From: Chryseobacterium gleum
GTDB lineage: Bacteria > Bacteroidota > Bacteroidia > Flavobacteriales_D > Crocinitomicaceae
Length of the DNA stretch: 64,000 nt
NCBI GenBank assembly: GCA_945860065.1
Contig: CAMAPI010000001.1
Location: 1 to 64,000, forward strand
Reading direction: 5' to 3'
In this document: in pieces, positions 50,766 through 59,225 of the stretch
How positions within the stretch are numbered: the stretch's first letter is position 1
Layout of the letters: each line of letters begins with the position of its first letter
The notes under the pieces: generated by a model
What the model saw: the letters and a program-made list of their open reading frames with translations, nothing else
The model's database searches: none
Told to the model about the DNA's origin: nothing
Made by a program: the position numbers and the translations under genes

Positions 50766-52225
50766 CTCCAAGAAGTACCTTCTTTTCCGTCTTTCACTAC
50801 AATTCCTGCAGCGGCTAATCCATCGCGGATTTTATCGGAGGTCGACCAGTCTTTATTCGTTCGTGCTTGTTGACGTAAGTCAAGAACTAAGTCCATCACT
50901 GGGGCTAATTTTCCGTTCTCTGATTCCTGTTCGGACATCAATCCTAAGACATCGTAGACAAAGGAGTGCATCGCCTGTTTTAAGGCGTCTCTATCTTCAA
51001 CAGAAATACTTGCGTTACCATCGTTGATGAGGTTAATGTATTTCACTCCTTCAAACAAGTTCGCAACTAAAATCGGCGCATTGAAATCGTCGTTCATTGC
51101 GGTGTAAAAAGAAGCAATCAAGGCAGCGACATCAAAAGAAGAAGTGGATGTTTGCACTTTTTCCAATGTTTTCAATCCTTCCATTAATCGGGCAAATCCT
51201 TTTTCAGATGCGTTCAATGCTTCTTGTGTAAAGTCTAAGTTGCTGCGGTAATGCGCTTGCATCATAAAGAAACGAAGAACATTCGCACTGTAAGGTTTGT
51301 CGAATAATTCGGTTGTCCCTTCGATGATTTCTTTCGGTAAAAAGTAATTCCCGAGGGACTTACTCATTTTTTGTCCGTTGACATTGAGCATATTTGCATG
51401 CATCCAGTAATTCGCAGGATTACATCCTACAGACGCACAACTTTGTGCAATTTCGTCTTCGTGATGTGGGAATTTTAGGTCCATGCCACCACCGTGGATG
51501 TCGAATTGTTTTCCTAAGTATTTCGTACTCATTGCGGTGCACTCAACGTGCCATCCTGGATTCCCATCTCCCCAAGGTGAACGCCAAATTTGCATATCAT
51601 CTGGATTCGCTTTTTTCCAAAGCGCGAAATCCGCAAAGAATCGTTTTTCTTCCTGCGCATTCAAATTACGCGTTTCGTTTTCTAATTCGTCTACTTTTCG
51701 TCCGCTCAAGATTCCGTAATTGTAATCTTGCATATAGCGTTTGGTATCGAAATACACCGATCCATTCACCACATATCCATAGTCATTCGCTAAAATTTGC
51801 TCAATCACTTCAATTTGTTCTTGAATGTGTGCAGTAGCAGTTGGCTCGATGCTTGGTGGCAATAAGTTATAGATGCGTTGTAAATCTTGAAAACGAACAT
51901 TGTATTTATAGACAATTTCCAAGGACTGTAGTTGTTCCGCACGCGCTGCTTTTCCAATGGAGTCCTCCTCGTTACCAGCACTGTTGGTAATGTGTCCGGC
52001 ATCTGTGATGTTGCGCACGTATTTCACTTGGAATCCAAGTTGTAATAAGTAACGATAGATAAGGTCAAAGTTAATGAAGGTACGCATATTCCCCATGTGT
52101 GGCTCGCTGTAAAGTGTCGGCCCACAGACATACATACCAACAAAGTTTTCATGAATGGGTACGAAGGCTTGTTTTTCACCTTTCATACTATTGTAAATCA
52201 CTACGTTTTTCTGTTGATCTTTCAT
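50762..52225 (-). CDS. cysS: Cysteinyl-tRNA synthetase
   Basis: I start it at the ATG at 52225 (MKDQQKNVVIYNSM); an in-frame ATG at 52237 is also possible, while the ATG at 52294 is upstream of the -7 element and unlikely. The 487-residue protein has the class I motifs HMGNMR (HIGH-like) and KMSKSLGNY, and the zinc ligands Cys in YVCGPTLYS and VECTAMS plus His in FPHHEDEIAQS. The C-terminal DALR-type helical domain follows. It charges tRNA-Cys. Confidence 0.95.
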   Translation of the reverse strand: MKDQQKNVVIYNSMKGEKQAFVPIHENFVGMYVCGPTLYSEPHMGNMRTFINFDLIYRYLLQLGFQVKYVRNITDAGHITNSAGNEEDSIGKAARAEQLQSLEIVYKYNVRFQDLQRIYNLLPPSIEPTATAHIQEQIEVIEQILANDYGYVVNGSVYFDTKRYMQDYNYGILSGRKVDELENETRNLNAQEEKRFFADFALWKKANPDDMQIWRSPWGDGNPGWHVECTAMSTKYLGKQFDIHGGGMDLKFPHHEDEIAQSCASVGCNPANYWMHANMLNVNGQKMSKSLGNYFLPKEIIEGTTELFDKPYSANVLRFFMMQAHYRSNLDFTQEALNASEKGFARLMEGLKTLEKVQTSTSSFDVAALIASFYTAMNDDFNAPILVANLFEGVKYINLINDGNASISVEDRDALKQAMHSFVYDVLGLMSEQESENGKLAPVMDLVLDLRQQARTNKDWSTSDKIRDGLAAAGIVVKDGKEGTSWS

Positions 52226-52242
52226 CTTCAATTGCATTAGAA

Positions 52243-52250
52243 CAAAGTTA
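52243..52250 (-). promoter_or_regulatory. -7 promoter element (TAACTTTG) for cysS
   Basis: On the minus strand TAACTTTG ends 17 bases before the ATG at 52225 and five bases before the ATG at 52237. Being inside the longer open frame, it argues against the 52294 start. Confidence 0.55.
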
Positions 52251-52377
52251 GCGAAAAGTTCTAAGTCTTTTAAACTAGATTGCTTTCGCTTCATTCAAAC
52301 CAGCACATTTTCCACTTTTTTGTTAGTGTAATACCTGAAATCGCTTAAAAAAGTACTCTTTTAGAAGATTACGGCAC

Positions 52378-52385
52378 TATTTTTG
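52378..52385 (+). promoter_or_regulatory. -7 promoter element (TATTTTTG) for the DUF4783 gene
   Basis: TATTTTTG fits TAnnTTTG and ends 13 bases before the ATG at 52399. Confidence 0.5.
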
Positions 52386-52398
52386 TTAAAATTGCGCT

Positions 52399-52770
52399 AT
52401 GAATTCGATGTTGGCATTTCTTACTGGACTCCTTTTGATCTTGAAATTTCCAAGCGATATTCCGTATGCGAGTATTCAGCGTTCGATGGAAATGAATGAC
52501 GCGAAAACGATTGTTCATATGGGCAAGGATAAACTATCCTTGAATGTTCAAGGAAAAGAATCCGTTTATCCCATCGCGCAGGCAGAAATGATTTTACAAG
52601 GATTTTTCACGAAATATCCGAAGGGATCATTTGTTTTTAAATTCAAAGGAAAAGAATCCGGAGAGGACAACTATACGGTTGGCACCTACACAGCAAAAGG
52701 AGAAACGTTCCGAAGCACCTTTCATTTCCGCACCGGAAAATTAGAAAGTCTGTCGATTACCAACGAGTAA
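52399..52770 (+). CDS. DUF4783 family protein
   Basis: A 123-residue protein of the Bacteroidota DUF4783 family, a small NTF2-like secreted or periplasmic protein. It has a hydrophobic N-terminus (MLAFLTGLLLILKF), then DIPYASIQRSMEMNDAKTI, the Ala/Tyr segment VYPIAQAEMILQGFF and GTYTAKGETFRSTFHFR. The function is unknown. Its stop lies back to back with the convergent glycosyltransferase stop (TAATTA). Confidence 0.8.
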   Translation: MNSMLAFLTGLLLILKFPSDIPYASIQRSMEMNDAKTIVHMGKDKLSLNVQGKESVYPIAQAEMILQGFFTKYPKGSFVFKFKGKESGEDNYTVGTYTAKGETFRSTFHFRTGKLESLSITNE

Positions 52771-54693
52771 TTATCCTTGTTGACCTCTATTTTCCTTCAA
52801 GGTATTGAAGAAAATCACTGCGTATCCGGCTGTGAGCATCAAGTGGAATGGAACCATTCCCAAGTCACCATAAATCGCGCGGTTCATTGCTGTGAAACCG
52901 AATACCACCATCAAAACGCCTTCGGCAATGTTAATGATTGATAAACTTTTTTTGTCGTATTTGTTTCCAGTAAACTCATCTTTTTTCGCCACATTGAATT
53001 TCGGTGTACGAACAAACGAACTTTTAATCCCTAAGTATCCTTCTATTACCGCAACGGCATTGCTTAACGACAAGGCCATTGAAACCGTTAGGAATTGCAC
53101 GAAGCGACCAATAAAGCGGAATACATCACTAAAGAAATTTCCTGTTTTATCTCTGTAAGCATTCCAATAGTAAAATGCCAAAAATACCGTACTGGATAAA
53201 AAGAATGCCCCAACTTGGATAAAGAAATTTAAATCTGAGAAGGAATCTTTGATGTGAAGAACCGGCAAGCTCAACAAGGAAAGAATCAAGATGAAGACAA
53301 ATACGGAAGAATTAAATAAATGCGCCAATCCATGTAAACGGTCAGAGAACTTCAATCCTTTAGTCGTCACAATACGTTTCCACATTTTAATGAAGACCTC
53401 TGCACCACCTTTCATCCACCGGTGTTGTTGACTTTTCAAAGCCGACATGGTAATTGGTAATTCTGCTGGAGATTCTACTTCTTCTAAGTAATTGAATTTC
53501 CATCCACGCATCTGTGCACGGTAGCTCAAGTCTAAGTCTTCAGTGATGGTATCGTGTTCCCATCCACCGGCATCTTCGATACACGCTTTTCTCCACACTC
53601 CCGCTGTACCGTTGAAGTTGATGTAGTGTCCTTGTGCATTGCGTCCACCTTGCTCGATGGCAAAGTGTCCATTCAATCCAAATGCTTGCAATTCCGTTAA
53701 AAGCGAATACGTTTTATTCAAGTGTCCCCAACGCGTTTGAACGACACCAATTTTATCCGTGTTGAAGTATGGCATGGTGCGCAATAAGAAATCTTTGTCC
53801 GGAACGAAATCTGCATCGAAAATGGCGATGAACTCTCCTTGAACTTGGTCCATGGCTGCATCTAATGCCCCTGCTTTGTATCCAGTGCGATCTGTGCGGT
53901 GAATGTGCTGAATGTTGATTCCACGTGCCGCAACTTCCGCTACTTTTTTCGCAATAATATCTTTCGTTTCATCGGTAGAATCATCCAATACTTGAATTTG
54001 GAATTTATCTAGTGGATACTCAAATTCAGCAATCGTATCTATGATGCGATCAGCGACATACATTTCGTTATACATCGGCAATTGAATGGTTACCTTTGGA
54101 GCATTAGCTAAATCAAATAGGGGCTCCACACGACTTTGTTGTGCTTTGCGTTGTTTTCTGTATGCAAATGCCAAAGATAATTGCACCATACTGTAATAGA
54201 AAATTAACAGAAGGCAAATACCATAAATCACTAAAATGACTTTCGCCAACACATGTGACCAATAGTGTTCTTTCACAAATGTTCTTCCTTTTTCTGTGAC
54301 TTTACGGTCACCCCAATTGAACATCCATGATACCTCCAAATTAGCTGTAAATGGTTGTGTTTTGCTAAACGTATAGTGAACTAGGTGTTGTTTGGCGTTC
54401 GTTTCGAAAACTTTTAATGTATCGGGTCTGTAATCTTGATCGACTAACATTAAAATGTTCTTTCCAATAGGCACATGTTTGAAGGTAAACACACCATTTT
54501 CATCTGTTTCTGCAGAGAAGACTTTACCCGTGACCGTTGAGGTTAAGCTCACCTTCACTTTTTCCACTTCATTGTGGGTTTTGTAGTCAACTAAGTAACC
54601 TTCAATTTTCTTAGAATACTGAATTGGGTCCTTTGTAGCATGTGCACTGATTGTCGTAACAAAAAGCGCGATAAGCAAGAAAAAATTCCTCAT
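52771..54693 (-). CDS. Processive-type glycosyltransferase 2 with N-terminal periplasmic carboxypeptidase-regulatory-like domain
   Basis: I start it at 54693 (MRNFFLLIALFVTTISAHA), a signal peptide. Residues about 25-110 form a CarboxypepD_reg/Ig-like domain (EGYLVDYKTHNEVEKVKVSL, GVFTFKHVPIGKNILMLVD), then a membrane helix (AKVILVIYGICLLLIFYYSM) and a cellulose-synthase-like GT2 domain (IQLPMYNE; VLDDSTDET; AIFDADFVPDKDFLL; TEDLDLSYRAQMRGW; QQHRWMKGG), then further membrane helices. The D, DxD, TED and QxxRW motifs are all intact, so it is likely active and may make and export a beta-glycan. The usual family length is about 490 residues; the extra N-terminal domain is unusual. No cyclic-di-GMP-binding PilZ domain is seen. 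Confidence 0.82.
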   Translation of the reverse strand: MRNFFLLIALFVTTISAHATKDPIQYSKKIEGYLVDYKTHNEVEKVKVSLTSTVTGKVFSAETDENGVFTFKHVPIGKNILMLVDQDYRPDTLKVFETNAKQHLVHYTFSKTQPFTANLEVSWMFNWGDRKVTEKGRTFVKEHYWSHVLAKVILVIYGICLLLIFYYSMVQLSLAFAYRKQRKAQQSRVEPLFDLANAPKVTIQLPMYNEMYVADRIIDTIAEFEYPLDKFQIQVLDDSTDETKDIIAKKVAEVAARGINIQHIHRTDRTGYKAGALDAAMDQVQGEFIAIFDADFVPDKDFLLRTMPYFNTDKIGVVQTRWGHLNKTYSLLTELQAFGLNGHFAIEQGGRNAQGHYINFNGTAGVWRKACIEDAGGWEHDTITEDLDLSYRAQMRGWKFNYLEEVESPAELPITMSALKSQQHRWMKGGAEVFIKMWKRIVTTKGLKFSDRLHGLAHLFNSSVFVFILILSLLSLPVLHIKDSFSDLNFFIQVGAFFLSSTVFLAFYYWNAYRDKTGNFFSDVFRFIGRFVQFLTVSMALSLSNAVAVIEGYLGIKSSFVRTPKFNVAKKDEFTGNKYDKKSLSIINIAEGVLMVVFGFTAMNRAIYGDLGMVPFHLMLTAGYAVIFFNTLKENRGQQG

Positions 54694-54723
54694 TTGTGAG
54701 CGGAAAAAAGATGTAAAAAAAAG

Positions 54724-54731
54724 CAAATATA
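54724..54731 (-). promoter_or_regulatory. -7 promoter element (TATATTTG) for the glycosyltransferase gene
   Basis: On the minus strand TATATTTG fits TAnnTTTG and lies in the 41-base gap after the S46 peptidase, 30 bases before the ATG at 54693. Confidence 0.45.
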
Positions 54732-54734
54732 AAT

Positions 54735-56897
54735 TTAATCTTTCATTAATGTCATTTCGTCGACTAAGTGTTTGGCATCGGAGTAAATATCCATCACCCA
54801 AAGTACGTAGCGAATGTCCACCACAATGTTTCGGCAGCGATTCGCATCGAACAAATAATCACTCATGGTACTTTCCCAAGAACGGTCAAAATTAAGTCCC
54901 ATTAAGTATCCATTTTTGTCTAAAACAGGTGAGCCAGAATTTCCTCCCGTCGTGTGGTTAGATCCGGAGAAACACACCCATAAATCGTCTCCTTGTGCAT
55001 ATGGACCGTAGTTTTTCGCTGTGTGCAATTCTACCATTCTTGGTAACAAAGCGAAATCTGGATTCCCTGTGTTGTATTTGGCAATGATTCCGTCCAAGGT
55101 TGTGTGCTCCGTGTAACGCATGCCATCCGTTGGCGCGGACCCTTCTAATTGTCCGTAAGTAATGCGCAAGGTTGAATTCGCATCTGGCCAATGTTTTTTA
55201 GTTGGGAACATCGTGTACTTTCCTTCCACGTATACTTGCATCAAGTTGTTGACACTTGTTTGAAAGGTGCGATACGCGGGAACGGTTTCATTTCTAAAGG
55301 ATTGAAAATATTGGTAAAAGTGTGTGTATCCCACATCTCTATTCAGTTTTTTCAAGGATTTTTCATTGAATCCATTTAAAAAGGCCAGGTAACGGTCTTG
55401 ACTTGTGAAAATCGATGTGGTGTAGATTTGATTAGCCATTCCTTTGACGTAATTCACAAACCATTCTGTAGCTACAGAATATTTGACATCCTTTGTAATG
55501 ACTTTCCACTCTTCCGTATAATCGAAATAGGCTTTGGTTTGATCGTTGAAGATTTTCCAATCGACGTCGCTGTTGTAATTTTTGAAGAATCCTTCCGCCG
55601 ATGTTTTCATTTTATCAATGACTTTCGTTAATTCACCATTTTCGGTGTACTTGGCATAATTAGTTACCAAATCCTCCATTCCACGCACGAGTTTGAAGTA
55701 TTCTGGCCCGTAGGAAAAATACTCAGCACCCAATGCGTACTTGAACTCAATCCGCTGATCTTTTTCCACCAATGCATTCAATTGATTGACCACTTCCGCA
55801 TATTTATTCCATTCTGGCTTACTCAATGCCATTTCCTTGTAGGCTTTTTCTTCTTCCAACTTGAGTTGAACTGCTTGTAGGTTTTTTAATCCTTCAATTT
55901 GACCAATCCACTTTTTCCAAGAATTCGCAATACTTGCTTGTTTCGCCGAATATTGAATACGTGTTAAATCCGAATTTTTCATTCCTTCATCAATCACCGC
56001 TAAAGAAAGGTCGCGCATGTGAATACGTGCCGGACGCTCTTTCTCAATGATGAATTTCAAGTACGAGGAAACGACATGTTGCTCCGTTTGACCGGGAAAT
56101 CCGTATACCATCGTAAAGTCACCTTCTTGACGGTTTTGAAAAGAAATCGGCAAATAATGCAAAGGTGTATAAGGAACATTGTCCGGAGAATATGCTGCTG
56201 GCTTGTTGTCTTTTCCCGCATAAATGCGAAAGACAGAGAAATCACCTGTATGACGTGGCCAAACCCAGTTATCCGTATCCCCACCAAATTTTCCAATGGA
56301 ATTCGGAGGTGTTCCTACAAAACGCACATCCAAGAACACTTCTTTCAACATTAAATAATAATCGTTCCCGTAATTGAAGGCCTTGATTTCTGCTTCGTAA
56401 TGCGTTCCAACGATTGCAGCCGCACATAATTTCTTGATGTTCGCGAGAATCATTGCTTGATCACTTTTTGAACTCGCTCCCATCAACACATCCTTCGTTA
56501 CATCGTCAATGCGGACAATACGCATCGCTGTTAATCCTGGATTCGTTAATTCGTCTGATTTGTTCTTTGCCCAAAAACCATTTTTCAAATAATCGTGTTC
56601 GAGTGAGGAATGCGATTGAATTTGTCCGTAACCACAATGGTGATTCGTCAACAATAAACCTTGACTCGAAACTAGCTCCGCTGTACATCCACCACCAAAT
56701 TGTAGAATGGCATCTTTAATACTCGTAGAATTAATACTGTAAATATCTGCAGCGGAAAGCTTCATGCCTTTTGCTTTCATATCTGACTCAAAAGCAGCAA
56801 TTAAAGAAGGGATAAGCATGCCTTCTTCGGCCTGCGCCACGAACAATCTAGCAACGAATACAAACAACAGGGATGCGCGCAATAAAATCAATTTCAT
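54735..56897 (-). CDS. S46 family dipeptidyl peptidase (DPP7/DPP11 family, DPP11-like)
   Basis: A 720-residue secreted serine peptidase that releases N-terminal dipeptides. A signal peptide (LILLRASLLFVFVARLFVAQA) is followed by EEGMLIPSL and GGCTAELVSSQGLLLTNHHC with the catalytic His; the nucleophile Ser lies in TTGGNSGSPVLDKNG. S46 members are split by one residue near the active site: Gly in DPP7 and Arg in DPP11, which selects Asp/Glu. Here the segment reads GLNFDRSWESTMSD, so Arg is present and specificity for acidic residues is inferred. Such enzymes feed peptide-fermenting Bacteroidota. Confidence 0.93.
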   Translation of the reverse strand: MKLILLRASLLFVFVARLFVAQAEEGMLIPSLIAAFESDMKAKGMKLSAADIYSINSTSIKDAILQFGGGCTAELVSSQGLLLTNHHCGYGQIQSHSSLEHDYLKNGFWAKNKSDELTNPGLTAMRIVRIDDVTKDVLMGASSKSDQAMILANIKKLCAAAIVGTHYEAEIKAFNYGNDYYLMLKEVFLDVRFVGTPPNSIGKFGGDTDNWVWPRHTGDFSVFRIYAGKDNKPAAYSPDNVPYTPLHYLPISFQNRQEGDFTMVYGFPGQTEQHVVSSYLKFIIEKERPARIHMRDLSLAVIDEGMKNSDLTRIQYSAKQASIANSWKKWIGQIEGLKNLQAVQLKLEEEKAYKEMALSKPEWNKYAEVVNQLNALVEKDQRIEFKYALGAEYFSYGPEYFKLVRGMEDLVTNYAKYTENGELTKVIDKMKTSAEGFFKNYNSDVDWKIFNDQTKAYFDYTEEWKVITKDVKYSVATEWFVNYVKGMANQIYTTSIFTSQDRYLAFLNGFNEKSLKKLNRDVGYTHFYQYFQSFRNETVPAYRTFQTSVNNLMQVYVEGKYTMFPTKKHWPDANSTLRITYGQLEGSAPTDGMRYTEHTTLDGIIAKYNTGNPDFALLPRMVELHTAKNYGPYAQGDDLWVCFSGSNHTTGGNSGSPVLDKNGYLMGLNFDRSWESTMSDYLFDANRCRNIVVDIRYVLWVMDIYSDAKHLVDEMTLMKD

Positions 56898-56973
56898 ACG
56901 TACGTTTTATAGCGGCTAAGATACGACGATTTCAGATAGACACAATAGCTAAAATCAAAGCACAATAATTACG

Positions 56974-56981
56974 TATCTTTG
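56974..56981 (+). promoter_or_regulatory. -7 promoter element (TATCTTTG) for ribF
   Basis: TATCTTTG fits TAnnTTTG exactly and ends 16 bases before the ATG at 56998. Confidence 0.55.
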
Positions 56982-56997
56982 CGCCACATTTCAATGT

Positions 56998-57936
56998 ATG
57001 CGAATATTCGAAGGACTTACAGATTTAACACCCATCAAAAAGGCAGTTGTAACGATTGGCACCTTTGATGGCGTGCACATTGGTCACCAAGAAATTCTCA
57101 AAACGGTTATTTCCGAGGCAAAAAAAATCGGTGGAGAAAGTGTGCTATTGACCTTTTATCCGCATCCGAGAATGGTCCTTTACCCCGAGGATAAGGGTTT
57201 GCTTTTATTGCAAACGCAAACGGAGAAATTGGAAAAACTGGCCAGTATAGGACTCGAGAATGCCGTGATTTATCCCTTCTCAAAAGAATTCGCTGAATTT
57301 TCCGCCAAAAGTTTTGTCGAGGAAATTTTAATCAAAGGACTTCAAGCAAAGAAAGTGATTATTGGTTACGACCATCAATTTGGACATCAGCGCGAAGGAA
57401 ATTTGGCTTTTTTACAAAGTTATGCTGACCAAGGATTCTTTGAATTAATGGAAATCCCAGCCGAGCAAATCGATGAAGTATATATTTCTTCCTCGAAAAT
57501 TCGAAATGCCATTTTGGAAGGAGAAATGTCCACCGCAAATTCGTGTTTAGGCGCAGCATTTGAACTCACCGGAACTGTAACGCTTGGATTACAGAATGGA
57601 CGTCGCATCGGATTTCCAACGGCAAATATTCAACTGAAAGATGCGCACAAAATCATTCCAGCGAATGGTGTATATGCGGTGAAAATCGAGGTAGAAGGCA
57701 AACTACAAACTGGAATGATGAACATCGGATGGCGTCCAACCGTGGAAGAGGAAAAACTAGAACGCAAGATTGAGGTGCATCTTTTTGATTTTAACCGAGA
57801 AATTTATGGTTCGGAGTGCCGAGTGGAAGTACATCAATTTTTCAGACCGGAACATAAATTCCCTAACTTAGAGGGGTTAAAAGCTCAAATTCAACAAGAT
57901 GAAGCAGCTATTCGCGCTTTTTTTCATACTGCTTAA
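56998..57936 (+). CDS. ribF: Bifunctional riboflavin kinase/FAD synthetase
   Basis: RibF phosphorylates riboflavin to FMN and adenylates it to FAD. The 312-residue protein has the N-terminal FAD synthetase nucleotidyl-transfer motif GTFDGVHIGHQEIL, with FYPHPRMVL, and the C-terminal riboflavin kinase motif GRRIGFPTANIQL, followed by NGVYAVKIEVEGK. An ATG four bases upstream is out of frame. It overlaps the LRR gene by 38 bases. Confidence 0.95.
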   Translation: MRIFEGLTDLTPIKKAVVTIGTFDGVHIGHQEILKTVISEAKKIGGESVLLTFYPHPRMVLYPEDKGLLLLQTQTEKLEKLASIGLENAVIYPFSKEFAEFSAKSFVEEILIKGLQAKKVIIGYDHQFGHQREGNLAFLQSYADQGFFELMEIPAEQIDEVYISSSKIRNAILEGEMSTANSCLGAAFELTGTVTLGLQNGRRIGFPTANIQLKDAHKIIPANGVYAVKIEVEGKLQTGMMNIGWRPTVEEEKLERKIEVHLFDFNREIYGSECRVEVHQFFRPEHKFPNLEGLKAQIQQDEAAIRAFFHTA

Positions 57937-58474
57937 CTTTCTCAGTGTTGCGCAGATCAATCATGGACACGTGTACCTGTGGAATGAACTTGCAGGAGTA
58001 AATCCGGATACCATTCGCGCCATTTCACTCGAAAAAATGAAATTGGATTCCCTCCCGAATGAACTTTGGAAGTTTACGAATATCACCTACTTAAGCCTAG
58101 AGAAAAATCAACTTGCCAACTTGCCTGAGGACTTCAATAAGTTGACGCAATTGACGGAATTGAACATCGCAAAAAATAAATTCACCTTTTTCCCCTTGGT
58201 CATATGCCAACTTCCCAATTTGAAGAAATTGAACGCATCCCGAAACCGTATAGAGTCCATCCCAAATCAAATCGAAAACTGCAGTCATTTGGAAAGCATT
58301 GATTTATACGATAACCTCATCGGTGAGTTTGGAACTGGGATATTTCAATTGAAGGAATTAAGGACCTTAAACATCGAGGGAGTGATGTATGGAACCAATT
58401 TCGCCGATGACTTAAAACGCAAACTTCCAAACGTTCAACTCTTGCTCGATCCGCCTTGCAAGTGCTTGAACTAG
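57899..58474 (+). CDS. Secreted leucine-rich-repeat protein
   Basis: The 191-residue protein has a signal peptide (MKQLFALFFILLNFLSVAQ) followed by about five leucine-rich repeats (ITYLSLEKNQLANLPEDF, LTELNIAKNKFTFFP, LKKLNASRNRIESIPNQ, LESIDLYDNLIGEF) and a Cys pair at the C-terminus (PPCKCLN). LRR proteins bind other proteins; the partner is unknown. It overlaps ribF by 38 bases and is likely expressed with it. There is no lipobox. Confidence 0.85.
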   Translation: MKQLFALFFILLNFLSVAQINHGHVYLWNELAGVNPDTIRAISLEKMKLDSLPNELWKFTNITYLSLEKNQLANLPEDFNKLTQLTELNIAKNKFTFFPLVICQLPNLKKLNASRNRIESIPNQIENCSHLESIDLYDNLIGEFGTGIFQLKELRTLNIEGVMYGTNFADDLKRKLPNVQLLLDPPCKCLN

Positions 58475-58508
58475 GTGAAAAAAACGAATCCCTTTTATCA
58501 AGTTGTCC

Positions 58509-58535
58509 TTGACTTGAAACTATTTCCTACCTTCG
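58509..58535 (+). promoter_or_regulatory. Candidate promoter for the unknown membrane-protein gene (TTG ... TACCTTCG)
   Basis: TTG (58509-58511) is followed 19 bases later by TACCTTCG (58528-58535), of the variant TAnnTTCG type. The start codon TTG lies 16 bases further on. Confidence 0.35.
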
Positions 58536-58550
58536 TGTAAAACAAGAATT

Positions 58551-59225
58551 TTGGATCTTATCAACCTTATTTTTCGGCTCGGTGTACTCTTTGCCATCTA
58601 TGGATTTCTCTGGTTTTTCATCGAACTTGGATTGAAATTATTGATCGGTGGACGCAAGCGAACACTTGGAGAAATCTATTTGATTAAAACCGTGAAGTAC
58701 TTGTTTCTCGTAAACGTGACCTTTCTCTTTTGCTTGGAACAAATGGAAGAACCTGTTTTTCAAGTGAATTACTTGAATCTGGCGCCAAGCTTCATTGTTT
58801 TAATGGTGTACTTCTTAGGGAAACTCCAACAGAAAGAACAACGCATTCAGATGATGACCAACTTTACACAAGGATTGCAAGAGGCGCCTTTTAACCGTCA
58901 GTGGGAGTTGGCTTTAATTGTGTTGAGTGGCTGCACCTTTGCTGGACTCATATTTTATCCACAGTTTTCTGAAAATGCCATTTCTACATGGTTTCAAAAG
59001 AGTATTTTGGACATTGAAAATACCGTTTTGATTGGATTTGTATTTAAAATGATCGGGTTTTTCTTTTTAATCGGGATGTTCTTTAAGATGCTCAACGCAC
59101 TTAACTACATCGTTTCAGGAAAACCTTTGGTAAATGTGAAAACAGGATTTGGAACAAAACAAAGAAAATCTGATGATTCATTTGATGATTTTGAAGAAAT
59201 TGACGACAATAAACTTTCGGAATAA
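58551..59225 (+). CDS. Unknown five-helix membrane protein (TTG start)
   Basis: I do not recognise this 224-residue protein. It has about five hydrophobic segments (LIFRLGVLFAIYGFLWFFIE, VKYLFLVNVTFLFCLE, APSFIVLMVYFLGKL, ELALIVLSGCTFAGLIFY, IGFVFKMIGFFFLIGMFFK) and a charged C-terminal tail ending FDDFEEIDDNKLSE. The only plausible start is TTG at 58551; the nearest in-frame ATG is 68 codons in and would remove two helices. It is coupled to the next gene by TAATG and lies just upstream of rnpA. Confidence 0.6.
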   Translation: MDLINLIFRLGVLFAIYGFLWFFIELGLKLLIGGRKRTLGEIYLIKTVKYLFLVNVTFLFCLEQMEEPVFQVNYLNLAPSFIVLMVYFLGKLQQKEQRIQMMTNFTQGLQEAPFNRQWELALIVLSGCTFAGLIFYPQFSENAISTWFQKSILDIENTVLIGFVFKMIGFFFLIGMFFKMLNALNYIVSGKPLVNVKTGFGTKQRKSDDSFDDFEEIDDNKLSE

